DNA from: Solidesulfovibrio magneticus RS-1
GTDB taxonomy: Bacteria; Desulfobacterota; Desulfovibrionia; Desulfovibrionales; Desulfovibrionaceae
Assembly: GCF_000010665.1 (NCBI RefSeq)
Contig: NC_012796.1
Location: forward strand, 2,013,501 to 2,077,500
DNA: 64,000 bases
Direction: 5' to 3'
Under the pieces are notes generated by a model, which was not told where the DNA came from, ran no database searches, and was given only the letters and a program-made list of their open reading frames with translations. The position numbers and the translations under genes were made by a program. Below, in pieces: positions 33,672 through 41,976 of the stretch (position 1 is its first letter; each line of letters starts with the position of its first letter).

Positions 33672-34423
33672 AAAAGCTCATGGCCGCCAACTGGAAGATG
33701 TACAAGCTTCGGGGCGAGGCGGGCAAAACGGCCGCCGAGCTGGTCGCCGCCCTGGCCGGCAAGCTGCCGGCCGACCGCGAGGTGCTGGTGATCCCGCCCT
33801 TTACCGCCCTGGGGACCACGGGCGAGGCCCTGGCCGGCCAGGCCGGGTTCGCCCTGGGCGCCCAGAACTTCTATCCTTCGGGCCAGGGAGCGTTTACCGG
33901 CGAGATCGCGCCGGAGATGCTCCTGGACGCGGGTTGCACCTACGCCCTGGCCGGCCATTCCGAGCGCCGCCATATCCTGGGCGAGGACGACGCCATGGTC
34001 GGGCGCAAGGTGGGTTTTGGGCTGAAAAGCGGCCTGTCCATGATCCTGTGCGTGGGCGAGAAGGTGGAGGAGCGCAAGGCCGGCGAATTGGAAGCCGTGC
34101 TGCGCCGCCAGATCGAGGCCGGGTTGGCCGAGGTCGGGGCTGATGTTGGGCCGGAAAAGCTGGCCGTGGCCTATGAGCCGGTCTGGGCTATCGGTACGGG
34201 GCTCACGGCCGGACCGGAGGAAGTGGCCGAGGCCCACGCCCTGGTGCGGGCCATGTTGGTCGAACGATTGGGCGCTGTGGGCGGCCAAATCCGCATTCTC
34301 TACGGCGGCAGCGTGAAGCAGGGCAACGCGGGGCAGCTATTAGGGATTGACAACGTCGACGGAGTGCTGGTAGGTGGCGCAAGCCTTGAGGCTGGAAGCT
34401 TCGCGGCGATTGTGACAGCTTGA
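33668..34423 (+). CDS. tpiA: Triosephosphate isomerase
   Basis: Complete 251-residue enzyme: substrate-binding NWKMYK at the N-terminus, catalytic His in ALAGHSERR, catalytic Glu in VAYEPVWAIGTG, and phosphate-binding YGGSVKQGNAGQL. It interconverts dihydroxyacetone phosphate and glyceraldehyde 3-phosphate. Translationally coupled to pgk and followed by secG after 42 bases. Confidence 0.96.
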   Translation: MKKLMAANWKMYKLRGEAGKTAAELVAALAGKLPADREVLVIPPFTALGTTGEALAGQAGFALGAQNFYPSGQGAFTGEIAPEMLLDAGCTYALAGHSERRHILGEDDAMVGRKVGFGLKSGLSMILCVGEKVEERKAGELEAVLRRQIEAGLAEVGADVGPEKLAVAYEPVWAIGTGLTAGPEEVAEAHALVRAMLVERLGAVGGQIRILYGGSVKQGNAGQLLGIDNVDGVLVGGASLEAGSFAAIVTA

Positions 34424-34465
34424 CGAACACGTGGACATGTCCGCGAAAATAACGGGAAAAATCAG

Positions 34466-34849
34466 TTGACAACTCTCATAATTACTGTACATGTACTCGC
34501 CTGCGTGGCCGTGATCATCCTGGTTTTGCTGCAGTCCGGCAAGGAAGGCATGGGGGTGATCTTCGGAGGCGGAAGCCAATCCGTCTTCGGCAGTACGGGG
34601 GCAGGTGGACTGCTCGTCAAGCTGACCGCGCTTTTTGGAGCGATCTTTCTTATTACTTCGCTTGCCTACAATGTGTATTCGGGCTCGCACAAGCGTTCGG
34701 CCAAATCGGTCATGATGGACGCCAGCGGCGCTCCGGTGCAGATTCCGGCAGCTGTGGAAGGCGCCAAGGATGCGGAACCCAAGAAGGGAGTTACCTTCGA
34801 GGATGTTCCGGCCCCGGCGGCTCCGGCTCCTGGCGCGGCGAAGCAGTAG
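34466..34849 (+). CDS. secG: Protein-export membrane protein SecG
   Basis: The 127-residue protein has two membrane segments (about residues 3-23 and 48-68) around the conserved loop GMGVIFGGGSQSVFGSTGAG, followed by an Ala/Pro-rich cytoplasmic tail longer than in E. coli. SecG assists SecYE in translocation. It starts with TTG at 34466 and precedes the tRNA gene by 11 bases, the usual secG-tRNA-Leu arrangement also known elsewhere. Confidence 0.93.
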   Translation: MTTLIITVHVLACVAVIILVLLQSGKEGMGVIFGGGSQSVFGSTGAGGLLVKLTALFGAIFLITSLAYNVYSGSHKRSAKSVMMDASGAPVQIPAAVEGAKDAEPKKGVTFEDVPAPAAPAPGAAKQ

Positions 34850-34860
34850 AGACGATATTT

Positions 34861-34946
34861 GCCGAAGTGGTGGAACTGGTAGACACGCCATCTTGAGGGG
34901 GTGGTGGGCCATGCCCGTGGGGGTTCGAGTCCCCCCTTCGGCACCA
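34861..34946 (+). tRNA. tRNA-Leu (GAG)
   Basis: The sequence folds as a class II tRNA: acceptor GCCGAAG pairs with CTTCGGC (34936-34942), anticodon loop TTGAGGG gives anticodon GAG, a long variable arm, TΨC stem-loop with GGTTCGAGTCC, and an encoded CCA at 34944-34946. It reads CUC/CUU leucine codons. Its 3' end borders the accessory island. Confidence 0.95.
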
Positions 34947-34951
34947 CAATT

Positions 34952-34996
34952 GTAAAAGGGTTTGAGCTGTAAGGGCTTGAACCCTTTTACTTTTTT
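34952..34996 (+). terminator. Terminator after tRNA-Leu
   Basis: An 11-bp perfect outer stem GTAAAAGGGTT with AACCCTTTTAC, extended inward by five pairs including two G-T, then TTTTTT at 34991-34996. It ends the secG-tRNA transcript. Confidence 0.88.
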
Positions 34997-35110
34997 CAGG
35001 GGTTAAAAACGGCCTTTTTTCGATCCCGGCCCGCGAAAAACCCTTGAAAATCTTGTGGACGGTCTTGGGTACAAAGTGTTGGTACAAAATGCCAACGCCA
35101 GGAGGCCCCC

Positions 35111-36862
35111 ATGCGGGCTTCACCTTCGGCTTATCCGACCCTCTCCCCTGGTACAAAATCTCCTTCCCATCTGGTCCTCCGGAATGGCACCTGGCATTTC
35201 CGTATGGCCGTTCCCACTCCTTGTCGCCCGCGCTTAGGCGGACTCAACGAGTTCAAGGCGTCTCTGAGGACGGGAGTGCTCCGCGAGGCCAAGTTGTTGG
35301 CAGGGAAACTTGCGGCAAACGCTCACCTCGTCTATCGTCATGTCCAAAAGGACTCCATCCCAATGGGAAACTTGGATAAGAAGACCATCCGGGCCTTGGC
35401 TAAGAAGTGGCTTTTGGAGGGGCTGGATTATTACGAAGCCGAGCATCTGTCTCGGGATAAGCCCGTGAACGCAGAGATGCGTGAGGCTCGTAAAGCGTCG
35501 CTTGAGAGCATGGCGGCCTATTACCAAGAGCAATTGGCCGCGGGCGATTTTTCATGCGTCAATCAAGACTGGGTGGCGGAACGCTTGGAGCGGGAGAACC
35601 TGCCGATTCCAGAGAAGGACTCTCTCGAATTTAAGATGCTGACTGCAGAGTTCATGAAGGCGACGGTCGATCTCTCCAAGATTCAGGCAAACAGAACGAT
35701 AGGTGATTACTCAGATTCATTGACTGCAGATCCTATTCCTTCAAATTCTGTAGAAGATGTCGCAGTTGTCAGGAGTGCCGACATAGCAAGCAAGCCAGTA
35801 GAGCCGGCACCGGAAAATCTGTTGAACGATGTCCTTGATAGATATATAGAAGAAAGAATTCGAGCAGGTGCATGGACAGAGCGTTCCCAGGCTGATTTTC
35901 TACCGAAGCTACAATTTTTCAAGCAGCTAGTCGGAAATATAGCCATAGAAAAGTTGAGTCGAGAGCATGTCAGAGACTTCAAGCTTGTCATTGATAGGCT
36001 GCCTGCTCGCTATGGTATAACTAAAAAATACAAAGACCTCAGCCTTGAAGAGGTTCTTGAGGCTTCTATCCCTTTAGACGATAGGATGTCTCCGTCAAGT
36101 CTTAGTAAATACTATGGGACTATAAATAGCTTCTTGATATGGTTGAAGAAGAATTATGATGGCGTCGGTGAAGGACTTTCTGATGTTCTGGCAATCAAGA
36201 TCAATCGTCAAGTTGACGCTCTGCGAGATGTTTTTACTGAGGCGGACCTTGCCAAAATTTTCAAGTCCGAGATCTATGCGAAGGCTGGTGCTGAAAAGTC
36301 TTTTAAATATTGGATACCGCTGCTTGGATTGTATACAGGGATGAGGCTTGAAGAGATCTGTCAGCTTTACGTTGAAGACCTGGTTGTGGAAGACGGTTTG
36401 TATTGTCTAAGCGTTAATGACGACAAAGATAAAAAAATAAAGACGCCTGCTGCAAAGCGGCTGGTACCGCTGCATCCTGATCTTGTTGACAAGTTCAAAT
36501 TTCCGGACTTTGTTGCTGAACAAAAAGCGAAGAAAAATGAACGGTTATTCCCAGAGTTGCGGAAGCAAAGTGGACGATTTTCGCATTATGCATCCCGTTG
36601 GTTCAATGCCGATTTCCTAGTAAAGGTCGGGGTCAAGAGTGGAGATGGCAAGAAAGTGTTTCATTCCTTTCGCCATACCTTCGCAAATGCCTGTAAAGTT
36701 GCCGGAGTAGATGAATACAAAGCCAGAGAAGTCCTTGGGCATGATGTCTCTGGCAAAAGCATAACGTACGGCAGATACGGGAAGCGGTATTCAGTGGCAA
36801 TTTTGATGACGGATGTAATTTTGAAGATAAATTGGATTGGCCTATCGAATTGGTCGAGTTGA
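35111..36862 (+). CDS. Tyrosine recombinase (island integrase) with DUF6538-like N-terminus
   Basis: The 583-residue protein has an N-terminal segment LVLRNGTWHFRMAVPTPCRP of the kind that opens DUF6538-type integrases, a core-binding SAM-like region near 240-340, and a C-terminal catalytic domain with Arg in LYTGMRLEEICQLY, HSFRHTFANACK (HxxR), GHDVSGKS and a nucleophile Tyr in ITYGRYG. It would catalyse site-specific integration and excision. ATG 35111 has AGGAGG five bases upstream. Its place 165 bases from the tRNA and its orientation fit a tRNA-integrated island. Confidence 0.88.
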   Translation: MRASPSAYPTLSPGTKSPSHLVLRNGTWHFRMAVPTPCRPRLGGLNEFKASLRTGVLREAKLLAGKLAANAHLVYRHVQKDSIPMGNLDKKTIRALAKKWLLEGLDYYEAEHLSRDKPVNAEMREARKASLESMAAYYQEQLAAGDFSCVNQDWVAERLERENLPIPEKDSLEFKMLTAEFMKATVDLSKIQANRTIGDYSDSLTADPIPSNSVEDVAVVRSADIASKPVEPAPENLLNDVLDRYIEERIRAGAWTERSQADFLPKLQFFKQLVGNIAIEKLSREHVRDFKLVIDRLPARYGITKKYKDLSLEEVLEASIPLDDRMSPSSLSKYYGTINSFLIWLKKNYDGVGEGLSDVLAIKINRQVDALRDVFTEADLAKIFKSEIYAKAGAEKSFKYWIPLLGLYTGMRLEEICQLYVEDLVVEDGLYCLSVNDDKDKKIKTPAAKRLVPLHPDLVDKFKFPDFVAEQKAKKNERLFPELRKQSGRFSHYASRWFNADFLVKVGVKSGDGKKVFHSFRHTFANACKVAGVDEYKAREVLGHDVSGKSITYGRYGKRYSVAILMTDVILKINWIGLSNWSS

Positions 36863-36879
36863 CTGGAAAAAGGATTAAT

Positions 36880-37605
36880 ATGGTAGTCTTTAATGAATCC
36901 TGTGGTAAAATTCGCCAAAAGTATGAAAGTAGCCCAATAAAGCGCAGAGAATTATTACTGGCATTGTTTATGACGCGCTATTTGTTTTGTTCTAGAAATA
37001 ATATTTTATGTATATCAAGGCAAAATTTTGCAGATAAATTTAATGAAATAGAGCGATTGCCAAATAAGCTTTGGCATGATGAGGCTAAGGATTTTATGAT
37101 GAATTGTCCAGATTTTAGAGAGTATAGCAAACCAATGTGTGATATGTTTTCATATTATAGATCTAAGAATAGCAGAACGTTTTTTAAAGCGTTCAATTCA
37201 GTTGATATAAATATGGTAAAATTAAGAAATGAAGCATTAAAAGACTGTTATGATGTAATTGGCTACAAGATAAAAGATATTGGTGCAAGGCAAGCTATTC
37301 TATGCAATGTAAGTGAATTAAGTTTGTCGACGATCAAGGCGGCTTTGCTAGGAAGGGTTACAAGTCGTGGTGTTACGAAGCGTGAAAGTCGAACTATGTT
37401 GAGAGTGGCATTGTTTGAAAAAATATACAAAGAATATGAATTAAATGTCCTGGAAAATCTGCTTTTAGAGTATGACGCAATTATATGTGGCGACAAAGAT
37501 GAACAAAGGTCTCATGATATTACTCGAAACACTATTATTGAACGTATAAATAAAGTAAAAGCAGGCGAACTAAAGAAAAGTGTAGAGACATCGTTTGTGA
37601 TTTAG
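36880..37605 (+). CDS. AT-rich orphan protein, 241 residues
   Basis: The frame starts at an ATG with AAGGAT ten bases upstream, 18 bases after the integrase stop, so it may share its transcript. The protein is basic, helical and rich in Lys, Asn, Ile and Leu; a region near residues 145-180 (LSTIKAALLGRVTSRGVTKRESR) resembles a DNA-binding helix-turn-helix, but the match is not strong. AT content is far above that of the neighbours, a sign of foreign origin. I do not recognise the family. A recombination directionality or defence role would be a guess. Confidence 0.6.
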   Translation: MVVFNESCGKIRQKYESSPIKRRELLLALFMTRYLFCSRNNILCISRQNFADKFNEIERLPNKLWHDEAKDFMMNCPDFREYSKPMCDMFSYYRSKNSRTFFKAFNSVDINMVKLRNEALKDCYDVIGYKIKDIGARQAILCNVSELSLSTIKAALLGRVTSRGVTKRESRTMLRVALFEKIYKEYELNVLENLLLEYDAIICGDKDEQRSHDITRNTIIERINKVKAGELKKSVETSFVI

Positions 37606-37689
37606 GTGGATTTGTCGGTGGGATTGTTGGACTAATTTGTTGGAGGTTTTGCGGCGAAACAAAAAAATAGTAAATTTAGAATGTTGTAT

Positions 37690-37860
37690 GCGACGTGTTG
37701 AGGTGTCCGGGGACGCCCGCGTTCGACCATCCCGCGCCTTCGCTCACTCGTGACTCACCGTTTGGCGAAGGCCCGCTCTAAAAAATCCTTCTCCATGTCA
37801 ATTGACCGATCTTGGCGTGGAGATTCCGAATTTCGGCGGCGGCATCCTTCTGCACGGTCG
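37690..37860 (-). pseudogene. IS3-family transposase remnant (orfA end and orfB start)
   Basis: On the minus strand two frames read as the C-terminus of an IS3 OrfA: DAAAEIRNLHAKIGQLT in one, EKDFLERAFAKR then stop in the next, separated by a one-base deletion. They are followed by SERRRGMVERGRPRTPQ, the usual start of OrfB. Only about 170 bases survive. The fragment abuts the truncated nuclease gene. Confidence 0.65.
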
Positions 37861-37862
37861 CT

Positions 37863-38384
37863 GTCAGCAAGGATTTCGATTCGACGCTGCTTGAAGGGAA
37901 ATCCCTGCTTGCCACCTATGTCACTCAGTTTCCCGAAACCGGGCTCAAGGTCATTGGCTTGGAGAAGGCCTTTTCGTTTCAGATCGAAGGCGTGCCGATT
38001 CCCATCGTCGGCGTCATGGACATGGTCGAAGAAGATGCCGGCGGCAATATCGTCATCGTCGACCACAAGACCTCCAGTCGTTCCTACTCCTCCGATGACA
38101 TCGACAAGAGCCTGCAGCTGACCATCTACGGCATGGCTGCCAAGGCCAACGGGTATGCTGACCGGGAGATCATGCTGCGATTTGATTGTCTCGTCAAAAC
38201 CAAGAAGCCCAAGTTCGAGCAGTATTACACCGTCAGAACTGAAGAAGATGAGCAGCGAGCCATGAAGAAGATTCAGGCTGTCTATCGTGGGATCATGCAA
38301 GGGGTGTTCATTCCCAATGACACGTCCTGGAAGTGCAAGGGCTGTTCGTATCAGCTGTGCTGTCGGGATTGGTTCGCAAATTGA
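37863..38384 (+). pseudogene. N-terminally truncated RecB-like PD-(D/E)XK nuclease
   Basis: The surviving 173 residues hold the second half of a RecB/Cas4-type nuclease: GVMDMVEEDAGGNIVIVDHKT with the Asp and Lys of the nuclease core, YGMAAKANGY, and a C-terminal cysteine cluster CKGCSYQLCCRDW like the iron-sulfur cysteines of AddB/Cas4. The first 70-90 residues expected in this family, including the first cluster Cys, are missing; the IS3 fragment sits exactly there. It probably makes no active enzyme. It lies 13 bases before the UvrD-like gene. Confidence 0.65.
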
Positions 38385-38397
38385 ACAAGGAGGGATC

Positions 38398-40272
38398 ATG
38401 TCCCTTAACGCCAAACAGTTGGAGGCGGCGCAGTTTCATACCGGGATCGCATTGGTTGTCGCTGTCCCTGGTTCCGGAAAGACCAAGACGATGACGGAAC
38501 GAATTGGCCGGCTTGTCAATGACCACGGCGTCGCCCCGGAGAACATTCTGGGGCTGACCTACACCCGTCAGGCTGCCGAGCAGATGCGGGAACGATTGGA
38601 GTTGGTTCTCCATGGTGAAGCCAGTCGAGTCAATTTGTATACCATCCATTCGTTTTGTCTGCGGTTGCTCAAATCCGAAGGCCGATACTTCAATATTGTC
38701 TCAGGCTCCGAGCAGATGACCATGGTGGCGACGATTATGCGTTCGCTAGGGATCAAAGACTTGGCCATCGGTGGAGTGTTGCAAGATATCAGCTTGGCCA
38801 AGAGCAACCTGATCAGCCCAGAAGAGTTCATTGATCTCTACGGTGAAGATCAGTCGAAGCAGAAAACGGCCATGGTGTTCAAGGAGTATGAGGAGCAAAA
38901 GGCCATCCGGTATCTCTACGATTTCGATGACCTGCTCCTTCAGGCGTATCGGTTTCTGGCCCATGAGGGCGGCGCTGAAAAATACCATGACGTGTATCCC
39001 CACATCCTCGTTGACGAGTACCAGGATACCAACCCGGCGCAGTTGGCCGTGCTCCAGGCGCTCATCGAAGATACCGGCCGGGGCTCGTTTTGGGCTTGCG
39101 GCGACGATTGGCAGAGCATCTACGCGTTCAACGGAGCCAGCATCGGGAACATCCTTCGGTTCAAGCAGATATTCCCCTCGGCTCAGGAGATCGTGCTCAA
39201 CGTCAATTACCGCTCCACCCCGGCGATCTTGGCCGCGTGTCAGAAGCTCATCGATCATAACCAGCGGAAGATCCCCAAGGAGCTTATCGCACACAAGCCA
39301 GGCGGCAACCATGACCTGTTTGTCATCGACACCTTCAATGAGGAAGAGGAAGCGTGTCTGGTCGCCAATGAAATCAAGCACCTGAGTGTGTCTGATGGCA
39401 CGGCGTATAGCGATATGGCGGTGCTTTACCGAGCCAACTTCCAGTCGGAGATATTGCAAAATGTCTTTGTGAGAGCTGGCATTCCCTTCTACATCGACAA
39501 CGGCATGAGCTTCTACGAGCGCCGTGAGGTCAGAATCCTGCTCGATTATCTCCGGTTTATTGAAGATCCCGATTCGGTGGCCGGAGATGAAGCCTTGCAA
39601 CGGATCATCAATGCCCCCAACAGATACCTGGGGAAGAAGTTCATGGAACAGGTGGCTGGGGTGGCCAATGAGGCATCCTGCAGCCTGTATCAAGCCCTTC
39701 GCACCATGGACTTCGACAGCCCCTACATCAGGAGGAATGTCCATGAGTTCGTGCGGCTTATGGAGTCATTCATTCAGAACGAAGGGGAGATGGGGCCGGC
39801 CGAGGTGTTGGCGAAGCTGCGCCAGCGGTTGGATTACGACCGGTTCGTCACTGACAAGGATATTCCCTCTCCTGACAACCAGGCCGTGCTCAACCTGAAC
39901 CAGCTGCTGCAGTCGGCGGCCCGGTACGCGTCCATCAGTGAGTTTCTGACCTATGTGGCGACGGTTGAAGACGAAACCTGCAGCCGTGACCCCAGTGGCG
40001 TGAAGCTCATGACCATCCACAAGGCCAAGGGACTCGAATTTCCCGTGGTGTTCGTGGTCGGGTTGGTCGAAGGCATCATGCCCACCAAGCGCGGCGATTT
40101 GGAAGAGGAGAGAAGGATCTGCTTCGTCGCCTTATCCCGCGCCATGGATCGGCTCTACGTGACCTACTCGCACAACTACCTGGGGCAGCCCGCCAAGAGG
40201 TCCATCTTCATTGATGAGATGACCGGCGACCTGGCTGTCCTTGATCCCATAAAACAGATTCCAAGCCCATGA
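38398..40272 (+). CDS. UvrD/Rep-like superfamily 1 DNA helicase
   Basis: The 624-residue protein has the full set of SF1A motifs: VVAVPGSGKTKTMTERI (I), LTYTRQAAEQMRERL (Ia), LVDEYQDTNPAQL (II), GDDWQSIYAFNGA (III), VLNVNYRSTPAIL (IV), VKLMTIHKAKGLEFPVVFV (V) and RICFVALSRAMDRLYV (VI). It is a 3'-5' helicase, shorter than chromosomal UvrD and lacking its C-terminal tail. ATG 38398 has AGGAGG six bases upstream. With the RecB-like gene before it, it could once have formed a nuclease-helicase pair like AddAB, now broken. Confidence 0.88.
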   Translation: MSLNAKQLEAAQFHTGIALVVAVPGSGKTKTMTERIGRLVNDHGVAPENILGLTYTRQAAEQMRERLELVLHGEASRVNLYTIHSFCLRLLKSEGRYFNIVSGSEQMTMVATIMRSLGIKDLAIGGVLQDISLAKSNLISPEEFIDLYGEDQSKQKTAMVFKEYEEQKAIRYLYDFDDLLLQAYRFLAHEGGAEKYHDVYPHILVDEYQDTNPAQLAVLQALIEDTGRGSFWACGDDWQSIYAFNGASIGNILRFKQIFPSAQEIVLNVNYRSTPAILAACQKLIDHNQRKIPKELIAHKPGGNHDLFVIDTFNEEEEACLVANEIKHLSVSDGTAYSDMAVLYRANFQSEILQNVFVRAGIPFYIDNGMSFYERREVRILLDYLRFIEDPDSVAGDEALQRIINAPNRYLGKKFMEQVAGVANEASCSLYQALRTMDFDSPYIRRNVHEFVRLMESFIQNEGEMGPAEVLAKLRQRLDYDRFVTDKDIPSPDNQAVLNLNQLLQSAARYASISEFLTYVATVEDETCSRDPSGVKLMTIHKAKGLEFPVVFVVGLVEGIMPTKRGDLEEERRICFVALSRAMDRLYVTYSHNYLGQPAKRSIFIDEMTGDLAVLDPIKQIPSP

Positions 40273-40283
40273 TGGAGGCTTCT

Positions 40284-40835
40284 ATGTCTTATGAATTGCT
40301 CCATTTCAGAGATTCCAAGATGGTCATCGAGGAAAAGGGGATGACCAATATCGTTAAGGATACCCTGGGGTACGTCGATGATTGGCTTCCTGAGTCGCCG
40401 TACAAAGGGCGTCGGCTCAAGAGCAGCCTGGAAGATTGCGGCTGGCGTGACAACGGGAACCTGCCCATCATCGAAGGCCGCCGGTATCAGTACAAGGGCT
40501 GTCTCCAGCGCATCGCCATCGAGGCCAACTTCCACGCCTACGAGTACATCCTTGAAGGGCTCGTTCGGCTGCAGCTCGGGTACGACCTGGGAAAAATTGA
40601 TGTCGGCTTGTTGCTGCTCACAGGTGAACGCAGCGCCAAGAGCCCGTTCGGTTCAACAAAGGAATTGGTGATCCGAGAAGTCGAGTCGCTGTACCCGACC
40701 ATTTCGATGCCGGTGGCCGTGGCCATTTTCAACATCGAAGCGTCGGCGGCCAATTCCATGCTCCCCTGCGAACCGGTGGTGGATGTTCATGGGCATAGTG
40801 TCGTGTCGTCGAGCAGCCAGGAAGTGCGGTCGTGA
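40284..40835 (+). CDS. BglII/BstYI-like restriction endonuclease fold protein
   Basis: The 183-residue protein shows the layout I associate with BglII-family endonucleases: a tryptophan-containing region (SSLEDCGWRDNGN), a strand ending RIAIEANFHAYEYILEGLV where BglII has the acidic E-x-Q pair (here E-x-N), then KIDVGLLLLTGE and a segment ending PVAVAIFNI. No methyltransferase gene is nearby, so a classical restriction-modification system is not seen. It may be a divergent nuclease in the helicase cassette. The ATG has GGAGG ten bases upstream and the end overlaps the DUF932 gene by four bases. Confidence 0.5.
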   Translation: MSYELLHFRDSKMVIEEKGMTNIVKDTLGYVDDWLPESPYKGRRLKSSLEDCGWRDNGNLPIIEGRRYQYKGCLQRIAIEANFHAYEYILEGLVRLQLGYDLGKIDVGLLLLTGERSAKSPFGSTKELVIREVESLYPTISMPVAVAIFNIEASAANSMLPCEPVVDVHGHSVVSSSSQEVRS

Positions 40836-41764
40836 AAGGCAAGCTGACGACCCTGGGGAAGGTGATGGAGAAGGTGGAACGGATGTCCGTAAACTGCCAT
40901 GACCAGATTGTGCCGGTGCGCCATATCGAATTCAATGACCTGGAATCGATTCGAGTCGGCACTGAGGTGCATGAGTTGCGGCACATGGCCCAGCGATCGT
41001 TGTCGTATCGGTTGGGTGTGCCGCTGCAATATCTGAAGAAGTGCCCGCCCGAGTTGCAAGCGCAGAACCTGAACCATTGGCTGGCCAGGGAACGCAATGA
41101 GGATCTTTATCTTCGATTCGACGGCGATGATGTCAGGGCCGTGTTCACCCCTCGCTACGTGCCTGTGGATAACATGACGGTTTTGCACAAACTTGCCGAG
41201 ATGGGCTTTGGCGAGGAGCTTGAGGTGCAATGTTACCTGGATCACGAGTTCATGTCGCTTTCCATCCTTGACCAAGGGCAGGAATTTGCTGTTAATGGAA
41301 ACGATCGCGTAAGGCCCGGGATTTCCATTGGCAATTCCGAGATCGGATTGGCGGCGTTGTCCATTTCGGCGTTCCTGTTGCGACTGGTGTGCACCAACGG
41401 GCTCATTTCGAAGACGGAAGTCGAGGCTTCGTATCGCCACATTTCGACGCGGATTCTGGATGAGTTCCCCACGGCCATTGGCGATGTCGGTGCCAAGTTG
41501 TTGGATGAGAAGCAAAGGCTCCAGTTTTCCCTGGAGTCGGAAGTGAAGGAGCCGATTGCGACCATGAAGTCATTCAACCGCCAGTTTCAGCTTGGGAAGC
41601 AGGAAGTGGAAGCCGTTGAATGGGCGTGGCCGCAGGAGCAGGGCGAGACCATGTTCCATGTGATTAACGCCTACACCAAGGCGGCCCAGTACCCTCGGCT
41701 GACGGCAGAGAGTGGCTATCGGCTGCAGCGTGTCGGCGGGATGATCCTGGGGATGGTCAACTGA
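40832..41764 (+). CDS. DUF932 phage/plasmid-type protein
   Basis: The 310-residue protein fits DUF932, a family found on plasmids, phages and integrative elements: an N-terminal FNDLESIRVGTEVHELRHMAQRSLSYRLGVP, a middle with LRFDGDDVRAVFTPRYVPVDN, a CTNGLIS box and late helices. The role of the family is unknown; it is often near recombination genes. It starts with GTG overlapping the preceding gene by four bases, so the three genes from 38398 are one operon. A hairpin terminator follows. Confidence 0.78.
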   Translation: MKGKLTTLGKVMEKVERMSVNCHDQIVPVRHIEFNDLESIRVGTEVHELRHMAQRSLSYRLGVPLQYLKKCPPELQAQNLNHWLARERNEDLYLRFDGDDVRAVFTPRYVPVDNMTVLHKLAEMGFGEELEVQCYLDHEFMSLSILDQGQEFAVNGNDRVRPGISIGNSEIGLAALSISAFLLRLVCTNGLISKTEVEASYRHISTRILDEFPTAIGDVGAKLLDEKQRLQFSLESEVKEPIATMKSFNRQFQLGKQEVEAVEWAWPQEQGETMFHVINAYTKAAQYPRLTAESGYRLQRVGGMILGMVN

Positions 41765-41772
41765 GATAGGAA

Positions 41773-41803
41773 AAGCCCCATTTCTGGAAAGGGAGTGGGG
41801 CTT
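41773..41803 (+). terminator. Hairpin after the DUF932 gene
   Basis: An 8-bp stem AAGCCCCA with TGGGGCTT and a 15-base loop, nine bases after the DUF932 stop, without a good T run. Probable end of the cassette transcript. Confidence 0.5.
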
Positions 41804-41810
41804 GATGATA

Positions 41811-41968
41811 GGGTGGGGCAGAGAAGAGCAGAAAGAAATTCGGTCTGTCATGCTGTTTCTCCAGACCCACGGGGTCAGTTCCACACCCCGAGCGCCGAAA
41901 ATCCCCCGTCTAGTTGCCAGTCTTCGCCCGACGGGAGCGAATCCCAGTCGACATCCTTAGAGGACATC
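41811..41968 (+). pseudogene. RecD2-like helicase fragment, left part
   Basis: In one frame the sequence reads REEQKEIRSVMLFLQTHGVS, closely matching the helix-hairpin-helix region of RecD2 (YrrC-type) helicases. Farther on, in a shifted frame, ANPSRH and EDI correspond to the ENPYRLAEDI stretch of that family. The frame is broken by indels, and both ends of the gene are gone. It stops where the IS5-like element begins. The part that should come next is found 20 kb away at 62141. Confidence 0.5.
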
Positions 41969-41976
41969 CGGCACGA

